Below, piece by piece: positions 8,813 to 18,372 of a stretch of DNA of 64,000 nt. Origin of the DNA: Roseibium algicola. GTDB lineage: Bacteria; Pseudomonadota; Alphaproteobacteria; Rhizobiales; Stappiaceae. The position numbers and the translations under genes are program-made. The stretch's first letter is position 1. Each line of letters begins with the position of its first letter. A model generated the notes under the pieces. It ran no database searches. It was not told where the DNA came from and was given only the letters and a program-made list of their open reading frames with translations. The DNA is taken from contig NZ_CP019630.1 of the NCBI RefSeq assembly GCF_001999245.1, positions 2,232,001 through 2,296,000 on the forward strand, given 5' to 3'.

Positions 8813-10423
8813 TCAGGACTCGAACCACCAGCGGCTGGCGGCGCGCGCGCCGTCATTTTCCCAGCTGGCAGCCAGTTTCTCAGGCGTGCCTACCTTCGCG
8901 CTGTTGGCGTAAACGAAGTTGTTGAAGAACGGGATGATAGTGCCGCCATCGTCCCGGGCCAGCATCGCCATCTCGCGGTACATTTCCGCGCGCCGGGTAT
9001 CGTCCAACTCGGCCTTGGCCTGAAGCAGAAGCTCGTTGAAGCGCGGGTTTTTCCAGTGAGACTCGTTCCAGGCCGCGTCGTTCTTGTAGGCCAGCGTGTA
9101 CATGACATCAGGTGTCGGACGCGCGCCCCAGGACACGAGACAGAACGGCTTCTTCAGCCAGACGTCGGAATAGTAACCGTCGTTCGGTTCACGCACGACA
9201 TTGATGTTGATACCCGCCGCCTTGGCGTGTTCGGCATAAAGCACCGCCATGTCGACTGCACCCGCATAGACGCTGTCCGCGGTGCTGAGGCTGACCGTGA
9301 GACCTTCCGCGCCCGCTTTCTTGAGCAGAGACTTGGCCTGGTCCGGATCGTAATCACGCTGCGGGATGTCGTCCGGCCAGTAAGGCTGGGCCGGCGAATG
9401 GTGGAAGTCATTGCCCTTGGTGGCTGCACCGAAGGTGATCTTCTCGATGATGTCATCCCGGTTCATGGCCAGCTTAAGCGCGTTGCGCACGTCCGGATTG
9501 TCGAACGGTGCCGTGTCACAGAACATCGGCAGCGTGATCGCGCCCGCGGACGGGATGTTGTGGATCTTGATGTTCGGATTGCGCTGCAGCAGACCCATGG
9601 TCTTCAGCTCGATCAGCGAGACCGCATCCACATCGCCGGTCACAAGTGCCGTCTGGCGAGCGTTCGGATCGTTCAGGGTGATCAGCTCGACCTTGTCGAA
9701 ATAGGCGCCCTCACGGTGCCAGCCGTCATGCCTGCTGAGGCTGAACTGGACACCGAACTCGCCGTTGTCGATCTTGTAGGGACCGGTGCCGTCGCCAGAC
9801 TGCCAGTCGATCGTGCCGTCGTCGTTGGCCGGGCAGATCGCCATGTGATAGTCGGTCATCAGCCATGGGAAGTCGGCGTTGCCGCCGGACAGCTTCACGA
9901 CAACGGTATAGTCGCCATCCTTGGTGATGTCGGTGACATCCGTCAGCAGCGCCTTGGCTGCGGAGGTTGTCTTGTCGCCGCGGTGGTGGTTCAGCGATGC
10001 GATGACATCGTCAGCCGTCAGTTTCCTGCCGCTGTGGAACTCGGCGTTTTCAGTGATCTTGAAGGTCCATTCGGACGCATCCTCGCTGGCTTCCCAGCTG
10101 TCGGCCAGATCCGGCCCAAGCGACCCGTCGCCCATGATCATCGTCAGGTAGCTGCGGTGCGTGTGGGCGAGGAAAATCATCACACGGGTCAGATAGGTGC
10201 CCGGATCGTGAGAATCTGAGGTGTTGCCGTCGTGGATCCCCCAGCGGAACGTCCCGCCCTGCTTGGGCTGGGCTTTCGCCTCGGTCGACCACAGGCCTGT
10301 TGCGGTGCTTGCTGTCAGTCCGGCCAGCACGGAGTAGCGAAGGAAATCACGTTTACTGATCCCTCCCGTGCGGGCCGCTGCTTCAAGCCTTTCGAGCATC
10401 TCGGCATCTTTGGACTTCGTCAT
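8813..10423 (-). CDS. ABC transporter substrate-binding protein, family 5 (peptide/opine type)
   Basis: 536-residue periplasmic binding protein of the DppA/OppA family (SBP_bac_5). The N-terminus has a Tat-like export signal: SKRDFLRYS followed by a hydrophobic stretch and a cleavage site near STEAKA-QP; the twin arginine is Lys-Arg here, so Sec export is also possible. Family phrases seen include LGPDLADSWEASEDASEWTF, FHSGRKLTADDV and DIPQRDYDPDQAKSLLKKAG. Good Shine-Dalgarno (GGAAGGGGAGA). First gene of the importer operon and divergent from the MttB-like gene, so likely co-regulated with the catabolic genes. Confidence 0.92.
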   Translation of the reverse strand: MTKSKDAEMLERLEAAARTGGISKRDFLRYSVLAGLTASTATGLWSTEAKAQPKQGGTFRWGIHDGNTSDSHDPGTYLTRVMIFLAHTHRSYLTMIMGDGSLGPDLADSWEASEDASEWTFKITENAEFHSGRKLTADDVIASLNHHRGDKTTSAAKALLTDVTDITKDGDYTVVVKLSGGNADFPWLMTDYHMAICPANDDGTIDWQSGDGTGPYKIDNGEFGVQFSLSRHDGWHREGAYFDKVELITLNDPNARQTALVTGDVDAVSLIELKTMGLLQRNPNIKIHNIPSAGAITLPMFCDTAPFDNPDVRNALKLAMNRDDIIEKITFGAATKGNDFHHSPAQPYWPDDIPQRDYDPDQAKSLLKKAGAEGLTVSLSTADSVYAGAVDMAVLYAEHAKAAGININVVREPNDGYYSDVWLKKPFCLVSWGARPTPDVMYTLAYKNDAAWNESHWKNPRFNELLLQAKAELDDTRRAEMYREMAMLARDDGGTIIPFFNNFVYANSAKVGTPEKLAASWENDGARAASRWWFES

Positions 10424-10843
10424 CTGTCTCCCCTTCCGGTTCTTCTTAAACAGTCACTTGCCAATTTCCCAAACGTAGCATCCGTTGTTTTTTTGTAACC
10501 ATGATGCTCATTTGCGACATTTACATAGCAAAACACGAACTGCCCCTGCTCGGCCACCCCCATGGGTAAATTCCTCATTTAAAATGTTTAATGTTGACTG
10601 GTTGCCCAGATATTGTGCACAGCAACATTATTATGAATGATTTTTGATTTTCAGACAGGCACGGAAAATGCTACGCGCGTATATTCTGGTCTACTGAGAC
10701 AGATCTCAGATAATTCTTTTAGATGAAAAACGATTATTCTCCAACAATGTCGGAAAATGCAGTGCCAGTTCGTATTTCGGCACTGTCGGGCGGTAAATCA
10801 GGCGCATTCTTCTTGTCAAAATAACCGATTACCGGAGAACAAG
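10424..10843. promoter_or_regulatory. 420-bp divergent control region between importer and catabolic operons
   Basis: No gene. AT-rich, unlike its surroundings, and must hold the promoters of both divergent operons. Visible elements are TTGTGCACA at about 10613, which resembles half of the GntR operator at 21545-21565, and a 6-bp inverted repeat CTGAGA-caga-TCTCAG at 10694-10709. Either could bind a regulator of the cluster; neither is proven. Confidence 0.5.
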
Positions 10844-12391
10844 ATGAGTGTTGCCCAACGCAGCCGCAGCGGCGGCCGTGCCGGCCGCCGGGCTATTCGC
10901 ACCGCTCCCGACCATACCATGCTGCCCGGTCTGCGGCGCACTCTTCCCCTGTGCGAACCCATGGACGAAGAGCAGGTCCGAAAGCTGGACGATGCCTCCA
11001 TGGCAATCCTGGAAGAGGTTGGAATCGTCTTTCGCGATCCGATTGCCCTTGCAGACTGGAAGCGGGCCGGCGCCAAGGTCGAGGGTGAGAGGGTCTACCT
11101 GGACCGGGGGCTGGTGCGTGAGCTCATCAGTTCGATCCCATCCAGCTTCACCTATCATGCCCGCAATCCGGCAAAGAATGTCCCGCTTGGAGGAGATCGT
11201 TCGATCTTCGTGCCGATGACCGGGGCACCATTTCTGCGTGATCTCGACAATGAGCGACGCAATCCCACGCTTGCGGACCTGGCCATGTTCCACAAGCTCA
11301 GCCACATGCTGCCGGCCCTGCATTCCAGCGCCCACCACATCGTGGAGCCGTACGACCACCCCATCAGCCACCGGCACCTGCGCATCACCTATTCTTCGAT
11401 CAAGCATTCGGACAAGACCTTCATGGGCATGACGACAAGCCCGAAGAACGCCGAAGATGTCATGGAAATGTGCGCGATCCTGTTCGGTGAGGAGTATCTG
11501 GAGACCCATCCGGTCACGACAGGAAACTGCAACGGCAATTCTCCGCTGGTTTGGGACGAGACCATGCTGGGAGCAATGCGGGCCTTTTCGAAACGAAACC
11601 AGCCCGTGCTCTGCTCCCCCTTCGTGCTTGGCGGAGCCAATACCCCGGCAAGCGTTGTCCCCGCCGTTGCCCAGCTCAACGCGGAAGCCCTGAGCGCGCT
11701 TGCCTACACGCAGGTGATCCGGAAGGGTGCACCTGCGATTTACGGGCATTATCTGTCGACGGTCTCGATGAAATCCGGTGCGCCGATGGCCGGCACCCCC
11801 GAGATCAGCCTGATGAACTTCATGATCGGGCAAATGGCGCGGTTCTACGATGTGCCCTGGCGGACCTCCGGATCGCTCGGCGGTGCCAAGACCTTTGACG
11901 CGCAAGCCGGGTATGAGAGCGCAGCAACGCTGAGCGCCGTTATCCATTCAGGTGCCAACTATATCTGGCACGCGGCCGGCTGGAACGAGGCCGGGATGCA
12001 TTGCTCCGTTGCCAAGTTCATTGTCGACGCCGAGCAATGCGCAATGGCCTACCGCATGGCGGAGGGCCCGCGCTGGGACGATTTCGATGAAGGCCTTGCC
12101 GCCATTCGCGACGTCGGCCCCGGAGGCCACTACCTGGGGCACCCGCACACCCAGGAGAATTTCCAGCGGGCGTTCTTCATGCCGGAGACCTTCGACAACA
12201 ATTCCATCGAGCAATGGAAGGCCGAGGGAGAAGTGGAGATCACGGAACGGGCGCTTGGCATCGCCCGCAAGCTTCTGTCCGAGTATCAGGAGCCTGCTCT
12301 CGAGACCGCCAAAAACGAGGCCCTTCTCGATTACATCGCGCGGCGCGAGCGTGAAATCCCGGCGGCAGATGCGCTGAACCAGGACTATTGA
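10844..12391 (+). CDS. MttB-family (non-pyrrolysine) quaternary-amine methyltransferase
   Basis: 515-residue member of the trimethylamine/glycine-betaine:corrinoid methyltransferase family (MttB superfamily). The frame is fully open with no internal TAG, so it belongs to the non-pyrrolysine branch that demethylates quaternary amines such as glycine betaine, proline betaine or carnitine by transferring methyl to a corrinoid protein. Start at the ATG at 10844 with CCGGAGAAC upstream; the longer frame adds 29 residues without homology character. It heads the operon with the HpbD epimerase, which suggests N-demethylation of a (hydroxy)proline betaine. No corrinoid-binding partner or methylcobalamin:THF methyltransferase is in the window, so it must be supplied elsewhere or the enzyme works differently. 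Confidence 0.85.
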   Translation: MSVAQRSRSGGRAGRRAIRTAPDHTMLPGLRRTLPLCEPMDEEQVRKLDDASMAILEEVGIVFRDPIALADWKRAGAKVEGERVYLDRGLVRELISSIPSSFTYHARNPAKNVPLGGDRSIFVPMTGAPFLRDLDNERRNPTLADLAMFHKLSHMLPALHSSAHHIVEPYDHPISHRHLRITYSSIKHSDKTFMGMTTSPKNAEDVMEMCAILFGEEYLETHPVTTGNCNGNSPLVWDETMLGAMRAFSKRNQPVLCSPFVLGGANTPASVVPAVAQLNAEALSALAYTQVIRKGAPAIYGHYLSTVSMKSGAPMAGTPEISLMNFMIGQMARFYDVPWRTSGSLGGAKTFDAQAGYESAATLSAVIHSGANYIWHAAGWNEAGMHCSVAKFIVDAEQCAMAYRMAEGPRWDDFDEGLAAIRDVGPGGHYLGHPHTQENFQRAFFMPETFDNNSIEQWKAEGEVEITERALGIARKLLSEYQEPALETAKNEALLDYIARREREIPAADALNQDY

Positions 12392-12453
12392 ACCGCGGTA
12401 CCGGCCAAAAACCGGGCTGCCCGTGCTTTCTCTTCTGCCCTGCGAGGCGGTTC

Positions 12454-13557
12454 ATGAAAATCAAGTCTGTCGAGATCTTCCGCCATGACCTGCCGGTCAA
12501 GGGCGGCCCCTACAAGATGGCGAACGCCGAGGTCTGGTCTCTCCAGACCACCCTGGTCAAGCTGATCGCGGACAACGGGCATATCGGCTGGGGGGAAACC
12601 TGCCCCGTCGGCCCGACTTACGCCGAAGCGCATTCCGGTGGAGCGCAGGCGGCGCTGCAGCAGATCGCCCCTGCGCTGATTGGCCAGGATGTTCGCCCCC
12701 TGACGATCGGTCGCCTCATGAACGGCCAGCTCAACGGGCACAACTACGCAAAGGCGGCAATCGACATTGCCGTTCATGACCTGCTCGGCAAACATCTGGG
12801 ACTTAGGGTTGCCGATCTTCTCGGTGGTGTCGCCGCGGAACGCGTTCCCTCTTATTACGCAACCGGTGTCGGTGCTCCCGAAGAGATCGCCAGCATTGCC
12901 GCGGAGAAACGGGACGAAGGCTACCCGCGCCTGCAGATCAAGATGAGCGGTAAGGACGTCGAGCGCGATATCGAGACGATCCGCAGGGTCTGGGACAAGA
13001 TCGCCGGATCCGGCATGCGTCTTGCGGTCGACGGCAACCGAGGCTGGACCACACGAGACGCGCTGCGCGTCAGTCGCGAATGCCCGGATATTCCGTTCAT
13101 TCTGGAACAGCCCTGCAACCGGATCGAGGACCTGGAGAAGATCAGGCCGCAGATCCACCACGGACTTTACATGGACGAGAACGGTGTCGACCTGGCAACG
13201 GTCATCCGTGCCGCCGGGCGCGGACTGGTCGATGGATTTGGCATGAAAGTGACCCGGATCGGCGGACTGCAGCAGATGACTGCGTTCCGGGATATCTGCG
13301 AAGCCGTCTCGCTGCCGCATACCTGCGACGATGCCTGGGGCGGCGACATCATCGCTGCCGCCTGTACCCATGTAGCTGCGACGGTGAAGCCGTCTCTGCT
13401 GGAAGGGGTCTGGCTTGCGGAGCCCATGATCGAGGGCAGTTATTCCATCGGCGAAGGCGTGCGCATCCGGGACGGTCACATTGCCCTGCCACAAGGCCCG
13501 GGCCTTGGTGTCGAACCGGATGAGACCCTGTTCGGCACGGCGATAGCTACTTTCTGA
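12454..13557 (+). CDS. hpbD: 4-hydroxyproline betaine 2-epimerase (mandelate racemase/enolase superfamily)
   Basis: 367-residue enolase-superfamily enzyme, muconate-lactonizing subgroup. Catalytic layout is complete: Lys163 in LQIKM, metal ligands Asp193 (AVDGN), Glu218 (LEQP), Asp241 (MDE), and the opposite base Lys265 (GMKVT). These residue numbers and the surrounding sequence agree with what I remember of HpbD from Pelagibaca bermudensis, which epimerises trans-4-hydroxy-L-proline betaine and proline betaine. Start chosen at the ATG before KIKSVEIF, giving the family N-terminus, with GAGG upstream; the longer frame adds 22 unlike residues. Located between a betaine demethylase-like gene and two SDRs, with oxidase, lyase and dehydrogenase genes nearby. 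Confidence 0.88.
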   Translation: MKIKSVEIFRHDLPVKGGPYKMANAEVWSLQTTLVKLIADNGHIGWGETCPVGPTYAEAHSGGAQAALQQIAPALIGQDVRPLTIGRLMNGQLNGHNYAKAAIDIAVHDLLGKHLGLRVADLLGGVAAERVPSYYATGVGAPEEIASIAAEKRDEGYPRLQIKMSGKDVERDIETIRRVWDKIAGSGMRLAVDGNRGWTTRDALRVSRECPDIPFILEQPCNRIEDLEKIRPQIHHGLYMDENGVDLATVIRAAGRGLVDGFGMKVTRIGGLQQMTAFRDICEAVSLPHTCDDAWGGDIIAAACTHVAATVKPSLLEGVWLAEPMIEGSYSIGEGVRIRDGHIALPQGPGLGVEPDETLFGTAIATF

Positions 13558-13570
13558 TCTGGAGGCCGAT

Positions 13571-14302
13571 ATGCGCTTTAAAGGCAAACGTGCCCTCGTA
13601 ACGGGCGCCGCCGGTGGGATCGGCAAAGTCATCTCCCAGATGCTGCGGGCAGAAGGGGCACGCGTGGCCGCAGCCGACCGGAATTGCGATGCCGTTGATG
13701 CGGAAGTCCGGATTTCGGGAAACCTGCTCGACCCGGCCTATGCAGACGCACTGCCCCGCACCGCGGCCAAGGCACTTGGCGGCCTCGACATCATCATCAA
13801 CAACGCCGGCGTCATTACCCGTGGTCCCGTGACCGAGACAACCGATCAGGACTGGGCGCTGTCGATCGGGGTCAATGTCGAAGCTCCTTTCCGTATCTGC
13901 CGGGCGGGTATCCCGTTGCTGGCGGAGGCCGGAGGTGGGGCCATCGTCAACATCGCCTCTTGCTGGGGTGTTCACCCGGGCCCGAACCACGCTGTCTATT
14001 GCATGACCAAGGCGGCGATCGCTTCGCTGACCCAGTGCATGGGCCGGGACCATGCCCACCAGGGCATCCACATCAATGCCGTCTGCCCGAACGAGGTCGA
14101 CACACCGATGCTGCGGACCGGGTTCGAAAAGCGCGGCTTTGACCCCGCAACGGCGATTGCCGAACTGGGCAGGACCGTTCCGCTTGGCCGGGTGGCGCGG
14201 CCGGATGATATCGCGGACGTCGTTCTGTTTCTTGCTTCCGATGCCGCGCGCTACATGTGCGGTTCACTGGTTGAGGTCAACGGCGGGAAACCGGTGTCAT
14301 GA
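13571..14302 (+). CDS. Short-chain dehydrogenase/reductase
   Basis: Classical SDR of 243 residues: NAD(P)-binding TGAAGGIG (11-18), NNAG (77-80), and catalytic Ser130, Tyr143 and Lys147 (YCMTK). The residue after the second beta strand is Asp36 (AAADR), which favours NAD. Length and motifs are normal. It follows hpbD by 13 bp and overlaps the next SDR by ATGA, so the two are co-translated. Substrate unknown; oxidation of a hydroxylated betaine or hydroxyproline intermediate is a reasonable guess from context only. Confidence 0.85.
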   Translation: MRFKGKRALVTGAAGGIGKVISQMLRAEGARVAAADRNCDAVDAEVRISGNLLDPAYADALPRTAAKALGGLDIIINNAGVITRGPVTETTDQDWALSIGVNVEAPFRICRAGIPLLAEAGGGAIVNIASCWGVHPGPNHAVYCMTKAAIASLTQCMGRDHAHQGIHINAVCPNEVDTPMLRTGFEKRGFDPATAIAELGRTVPLGRVARPDDIADVVLFLASDAARYMCGSLVEVNGGKPVS

Positions 14303-15033
14303 TGCGGTTCGAAGGAAAGACTGTCCTCGTCACGGGCGGGCGAAGCGGCATTGGTCGTGCGATTGCCCGGCGCTTGCAAAATGAAGGTGCCAGGGTCTTC
14401 ACGGCCCAGCGCGGCGAGGATACGGAGTTTGAGTATGTCCGGGCGGATTTTGCCGACATGGAAGCCCCTGCCCGCATTATCGAAGACGTGGTAACGAAAG
14501 GTGGCAGGCTGGATGTGCTCGTCAACAATGCCGGCCTGATGCAGGAAGCGGCGATCGAAGACATGTCGCTCGCCGACTGGCAGCACTCGTTGGCGGTCAA
14601 TCTGACCGCGCCTTTCCTGATGATCAAACATGCCTTGCCGCATTTGCGCCAGACACGCGGAAGCATCGTCAATGTCGGCTCCATCGAAGGCATCGGCTGC
14701 AATCCGCTACACGCTGCCTATTCCGCCTCCAAGGCCGGGCTTCACGGCCTGACGCGCGCCGTTGCGGTCGATCACGGCAAGGACGGCGTCCGCTGCAACG
14801 CGGTTGCGCCAGGCTGGATCGATACGGAACTCAATCTCGAATTCATCAAGGCGACCCCGGATCCAGATGCCTTCCGGCGCGATATTGGCAAGATCCACCC
14901 GGCTGGCCGGACGGGCAAGCCGGAGGAAGTTGCCGCCTTGGTCGCTTTCCTGGCAGCGGAGGAAAGCGGTTTTATCACCGGTCAGGTCTACACGGTCGAC
15001 GGTGGCAGAATGACCAGGTTGAGCTTGCCCTGA
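14299..15033 (+). CDS. Short-chain dehydrogenase/reductase (second of a coupled pair)
   Basis: Classical SDR of 244 residues with TGGRSGIG (12-19), NNAG (76-79), Ser128, Tyr141 and Lys145 (YSASK). It overlaps the preceding SDR by four bases and is the last gene of the mttB-like/hpbD operon. The pair differ in the coenzyme region (here TAQRGEDTE, no Asp/Glu directly after the strand), so they may act sequentially with different coenzymes. Convergent with the LysR gene 15 bp downstream. Substrate unknown. Confidence 0.84.
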   Translation: MMRFEGKTVLVTGGRSGIGRAIARRLQNEGARVFTAQRGEDTEFEYVRADFADMEAPARIIEDVVTKGGRLDVLVNNAGLMQEAAIEDMSLADWQHSLAVNLTAPFLMIKHALPHLRQTRGSIVNVGSIEGIGCNPLHAAYSASKAGLHGLTRAVAVDHGKDGVRCNAVAPGWIDTELNLEFIKATPDPDAFRRDIGKIHPAGRTGKPEEVAALVAFLAAEESGFITGQVYTVDGGRMTRLSLP

Positions 15034-15048
15034 AGGGCTTGGAGCGGT

Positions 15049-15906
15049 TCAAAATGCCTGCCGAATAGCGGACTTCATTGTCCTGACGAGATCCTGATTG
15101 GCGCTTGCTGCAACGCCGATGACAAGTTTCGACATGGGTGTCGAGGCAAACCCATGCTCGTTACCAAGCACCTTGAGGTGGCCCGCGAGAGTAGACCGAC
15201 CCAGAAGTCCTATCGCAATACCCGCTTCCACGGCAGCCGTTACGCCCGCCACGCTCTGGCTTGAAAAGGCAATCCGGTAAGGCCTCCCTCTTGCCTCAAG
15301 CGACTTGAGGGCCGCCTCACGCCACCAGCAGGCGCTGTCGAAAAGGGCGACCGGAACCGGCTCTTCGGCCAGAAGATCCCGGTAACGCGACATTACCCAG
15401 CAGGTCGGGTCCTCGAAGACCACCTCTTCGTTCCTGCCGATCGTTTCAACCTCGTAGACGGCAAGATCCATCTTTCCCCTGGACAGCAGCTCCGGGAAAT
15501 CGGTGCTGATCGTACAGGTTACCTCAAGCTCCACCTGCGGGTGCGATTGTGCGAAAGCAGACAAGATCTTCGCAAGCTTTGCCTGGCCATGATCGTCAGG
15601 AATGCCGAGGCGAAGCTTTCCGCGCAAACCGTCGGCGGTGATTTCCCTCAGGACGGCATCCAGCCGTTCTTTCACATCCCTTGCGACCGGCATCAGGCGC
15701 TGCCCGGTCTCCGTCAGTGTCACGCCTCGGCCGGTCCGCTCGAACAGATCCTGCCCGATCACCTCTTCAAGGCGCATGATCTGAAGACTGGTTGCCGATT
15801 GTGACCGGCCGATCAGGCGGGCACCTTCAGTGACGCTGCCCGTCCCGGCGACCGCCAGAAAGGTTCGGAGGAGTTCACTGTCGAGATTATTCATCCAATT
15901 TTTCAA
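15049..15906 (-). CDS. LysR-family transcriptional regulator
   Basis: 285-residue LysR regulator. The winged HTH is at about 9-66 (LLRTFLAVAGTGSVTEGARLIGRSQSATSLQIMRLEE, then GVTLTETGQRLM), followed by a co-inducer-binding domain of normal length. It is divergent from the ArsP-like permease gene, with only 78 bp between them, so the permease is its most likely target and autoregulation is likely. A role for the preceding SDR operon is possible because the genes are convergent and adjacent, but no operator is obvious. Confidence 0.9.
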   Translation of the reverse strand: MKNWMNNLDSELLRTFLAVAGTGSVTEGARLIGRSQSATSLQIMRLEEVIGQDLFERTGRGVTLTETGQRLMPVARDVKERLDAVLREITADGLRGKLRLGIPDDHGQAKLAKILSAFAQSHPQVELEVTCTISTDFPELLSRGKMDLAVYEVETIGRNEEVVFEDPTCWVMSRYRDLLAEEPVPVALFDSACWWREAALKSLEARGRPYRIAFSSQSVAGVTAAVEAGIAIGLLGRSTLAGHLKVLGNEHGFASTPMSKLVIGVAASANQDLVRTMKSAIRQAF

Positions 15907-15984
15907 TATCTGACATTTAAGATATTCGTTTCACCAATACTTAGATCACGCCTAGTCTGAAGCCGTCAATCACTGGAGGCCTTC

Positions 15985-17007
15985 ATGGAAGGACAGACGG
16001 CAACAGCCACGTTTTCTGGATCCCGAAAAATTGCCGCCGGAGCCGGAGCTGGCCTTCTCGCCGGGCTTGTCTGGCTGTGGCCGCAGTTCTTCAAACAGGG
16101 GATCCTGTTCACCGGACAGGGTCTCCTTCAAGTTGCCCCGCTCGTCGTGCCGGGCATAGCCCTCACGGCCTGGATCATGGCCAGCGGTGCCGACAGGATC
16201 ATCGGCCGCGCGTTTGAAGGACGGCTCATGCGCGCGGTCCTCGTGGCGTCTGCCATGGGGGCGATTACGCCGGTCTGCGGGGTGACGATCCTGCCTCTGA
16301 TGGCCGGGTTGCTGGCAGCCGGGGTTCCCCTTGCCCCGGTCATGGCGTTTTGGCTGTCCTCGCCGATTACCGATCCGGCCATGCTGGCGACTACGGCGGC
16401 GACCCTCGGTGTCGCCTTTGCAGTCGGCAAGACCGTGGCAGCCTTCGGTCTGGGTGTATTTGGCGGATCCGTCACAGCAGCGCTCACGCGTGAGCAAAGC
16501 GGTGAAGCGGCGCTGCGGTCTGGTGGGCTCGCCGCAAAATTGACGGCGCGGTGCTGTGACGGCGCGACATCGTTTGAACCGCGTGTCTGGCGCAACAGCA
16601 GCCGGCGCAAGGCCTTCGCGCGGCAGGCAGCAGCGACCACACGGCTGATCCTGATCTGCCTGATCCCGGCCTTCTTCGCCGAATATGCGCTGAATGCGGC
16701 TCTGACCCCGGGATCGCTGGCAGCCTATCTTGGCTCGAACACCTGGTGGGCCATACCCGCCGCCGTCTTCGTCGGCGCACCGGCCTATATCGACGGTTAT
16801 GCGGCCTTGCCGCTGACCCGCGGTCTCATCGACAACGGCATGTCGCCCGGCGCGGCGATGGCGTTTCTGGTCTCCGGAGGTGTTGTCAGCATCTGGGAAG
16901 CGCTTGCGATATTCCCCGTACTGAAACTGCGCCCGTTTCTGCTTTACCTGGCGCTTGCCGTTACCGGCTCACTGATCTCGGGCTATGTGTTCGAATGGGT
17001 CTACTGA
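15985..17007 (+). CDS. ArsP/YraQ-type permease (PF03773-like)
   Basis: 340-residue integral membrane protein with about eight to ten hydrophobic segments and a charged central cytoplasmic loop (about 165-220). The repeated family motifs are present: PVCGVTILPLMAGLLAAGVPL...SSPITDP in the first half and a matching VFVGAPAYIDGYAALPLTRGLI...AMAFLVSGGVVS in the second. The family exports organoarsenicals or other compounds; the substrate here is unknown. Divergent from a LysR gene that probably controls it. It is an odd neighbour for amine catabolism. Convergent with the FAD oxidoreductase. Confidence 0.8.
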   Translation: MEGQTATATFSGSRKIAAGAGAGLLAGLVWLWPQFFKQGILFTGQGLLQVAPLVVPGIALTAWIMASGADRIIGRAFEGRLMRAVLVASAMGAITPVCGVTILPLMAGLLAAGVPLAPVMAFWLSSPITDPAMLATTAATLGVAFAVGKTVAAFGLGVFGGSVTAALTREQSGEAALRSGGLAAKLTARCCDGATSFEPRVWRNSSRRKAFARQAAATTRLILICLIPAFFAEYALNAALTPGSLAAYLGSNTWWAIPAAVFVGAPAYIDGYAALPLTRGLIDNGMSPGAAMAFLVSGGVVSIWEALAIFPVLKLRPFLLYLALAVTGSLISGYVFEWVY

Positions 17008-17031
17008 CGCCCGGTCGGACTCTGGCCGGGT

Positions 17032-18372
17032 TCATTCCTCGGCCGCGCGCCATTCCTTCCAGCGTAGCACGGCATTGGCGCCTATTTCCCGGAATGGCTG
17101 TGGCGGCAGTTTTTTCGGCCGGGCTTCAGCACCGAAATGACAGGTGATGCTGCTGGTCTGTCCCAGCGCAAGATCAGCAGCGCCCATGCCGGTCAGGGTT
17201 CCGCGTGCGGTGCCGAGACCGTTTTGTACGCAACCGGAAAACACGTCCTGCTCCAGTTCTCGCATGACCGCGACACCATTCAGCGACAGGCAAAGGTGTC
17301 CTGCCCACTTGTATTCCATCTTCATCCCTGCCAACTGCGGAAACCGCCGGTCGAACTTGCGTTGCATGACACGGGCCGCACGTTCCACGCTTGCCGGTGT
17401 CAGCCGCATGTCGGGTTTCAAGACGGCGCGGGTTCTCGTAACGATCCTGTTTCCACCCTGACCGGTGTCGATCCGGCGCAAGGTCGTCCCCATCGGATCA
17501 GATGGCGTGATTCCCCAGCGGCTTTGGCCGCCAAGTTTCTTCAACGCCGCACCGTCCAGCTCGGGCGTCATGACGGCAAACAGGAACAGCTGCATCAGCC
17601 GGTCTCGTTCGAAACCGAAACTCTCCAGATGACCATTGACCGTGAGGATGACTTTTGCCGTTGAAACGGATCCGGATCGCGTTTCCACCTTCCAGCTTTC
17701 GCCTTCCCTGGTGAAAGACAGGACCGGGCTTTGCTCGAAAACCTGCACGCCTTCCCGCCGAAGTCCGGCGGCAAGTCCGCGGATATATCCGGCGGGCTGC
17801 AGCATGACGGTACCGGGGGTATAAAGCCCGCCAACGTAGTGCCTGCTACCGGTCAGGTCCGCCATCTGTTGCCGGTCGAGCAGCTCATATTTTTCACCGA
17901 GGCTCGTCAGATGGTCGGCATAACTGCGGTTATGATGATCGGCCTTGATGCTAGCCGCACCGTTGATCTTGCCTGCCGGATCAAAATAGTTCCTGTCGAT
18001 CCCGTAGTCCTCGACCGCGCCACGCGCAAAGCCGATTGCCTCTCGATTGAGGGCGATCAGGGACTTGTCGTCACCGTTACCGGCATAATCCTCCGATGTC
18101 AGCTCATGCGGCAGGTCGATCATGAATCCGGAATTGCGTCCGGCCGATCCTTCCGCAACCCGGCAAGCGTCGAGCACGACAACCTTGAGATTTCGGTCTG
18201 ACTGGAGCAGGCGCCGCGCCGCCGACAGACCGGCAAAACCGGCACCGATGATCGTGACATCCGCGCTGATCTGTTCGCTCAGCAGCTGCGCAGGCTGTTG
18301 TCTCGGCAGGATGGTGTTCCAGGCCGCCGGGCCTTGCAGGTTCGGCAGAGTGTCGGCGGCCCGTTTCGTCAT
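17032..18372 (-). CDS. FAD-dependent amine/D-amino acid oxidoreductase (DAO family)
   Basis: 446-residue flavoprotein of the glycine oxidase/gamma-glutamylputrescine oxidase (DAO) family. The FAD-binding Rossmann motif is at about 40-60 (VTIIGAGFAGLSAARRLL), and ACRVAEGSAGRNSGFM is the typical second flavin contact. Start at 18372 gives a four-base overlap with the aldehyde dehydrogenase stop; the longer frame adds 51 Arg-rich residues and is rejected. In the hydroxyproline-betaine pathway an oxidase of this kind turns the demethylated D-configured hydroxyproline into the cyclic imine, matching the downstream lyase and dehydrogenase. gamma-Glutamylputrescine or another secondary amine remains possible. 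Confidence 0.85.
   Translation of the reverse strand: MTKRAADTLPNLQGPAAWNTILPRQQPAQLLSEQISADVTIIGAGFAGLSAARRLLQSDRNLKVVVLDACRVAEGSAGRNSGFMIDLPHELTSEDYAGNGDDKSLIALNREAIGFARGAVEDYGIDRNYFDPAGKINGAASIKADHHNRSYADHLTSLGEKYELLDRQQMADLTGSRHYVGGLYTPGTVMLQPAGYIRGLAAGLRREGVQVFEQSPVLSFTREGESWKVETRSGSVSTAKVILTVNGHLESFGFERDRLMQLFLFAVMTPELDGAALKKLGGQSRWGITPSDPMGTTLRRIDTGQGGNRIVTRTRAVLKPDMRLTPASVERAARVMQRKFDRRFPQLAGMKMEYKWAGHLCLSLNGVAVMRELEQDVFSGCVQNGLGTARGTLTGMGAADLALGQTSSITCHFGAEARPKKLPPQPFREIGANAVLRWKEWRAAEE

Noticed and set aside
8708..10219. 503-codon open frame opposite the peptide-type binding protein
   Set aside because: Composition is Arg/Val/Gly-rich shadow sequence; the opposite strand encodes a full-length SBP with export signal and family motifs.
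10844..12391. Pyrrolysine-containing MttB
   Set aside because: The reading frame is open throughout without an internal TAG, so it is the non-pyrrolysine type.
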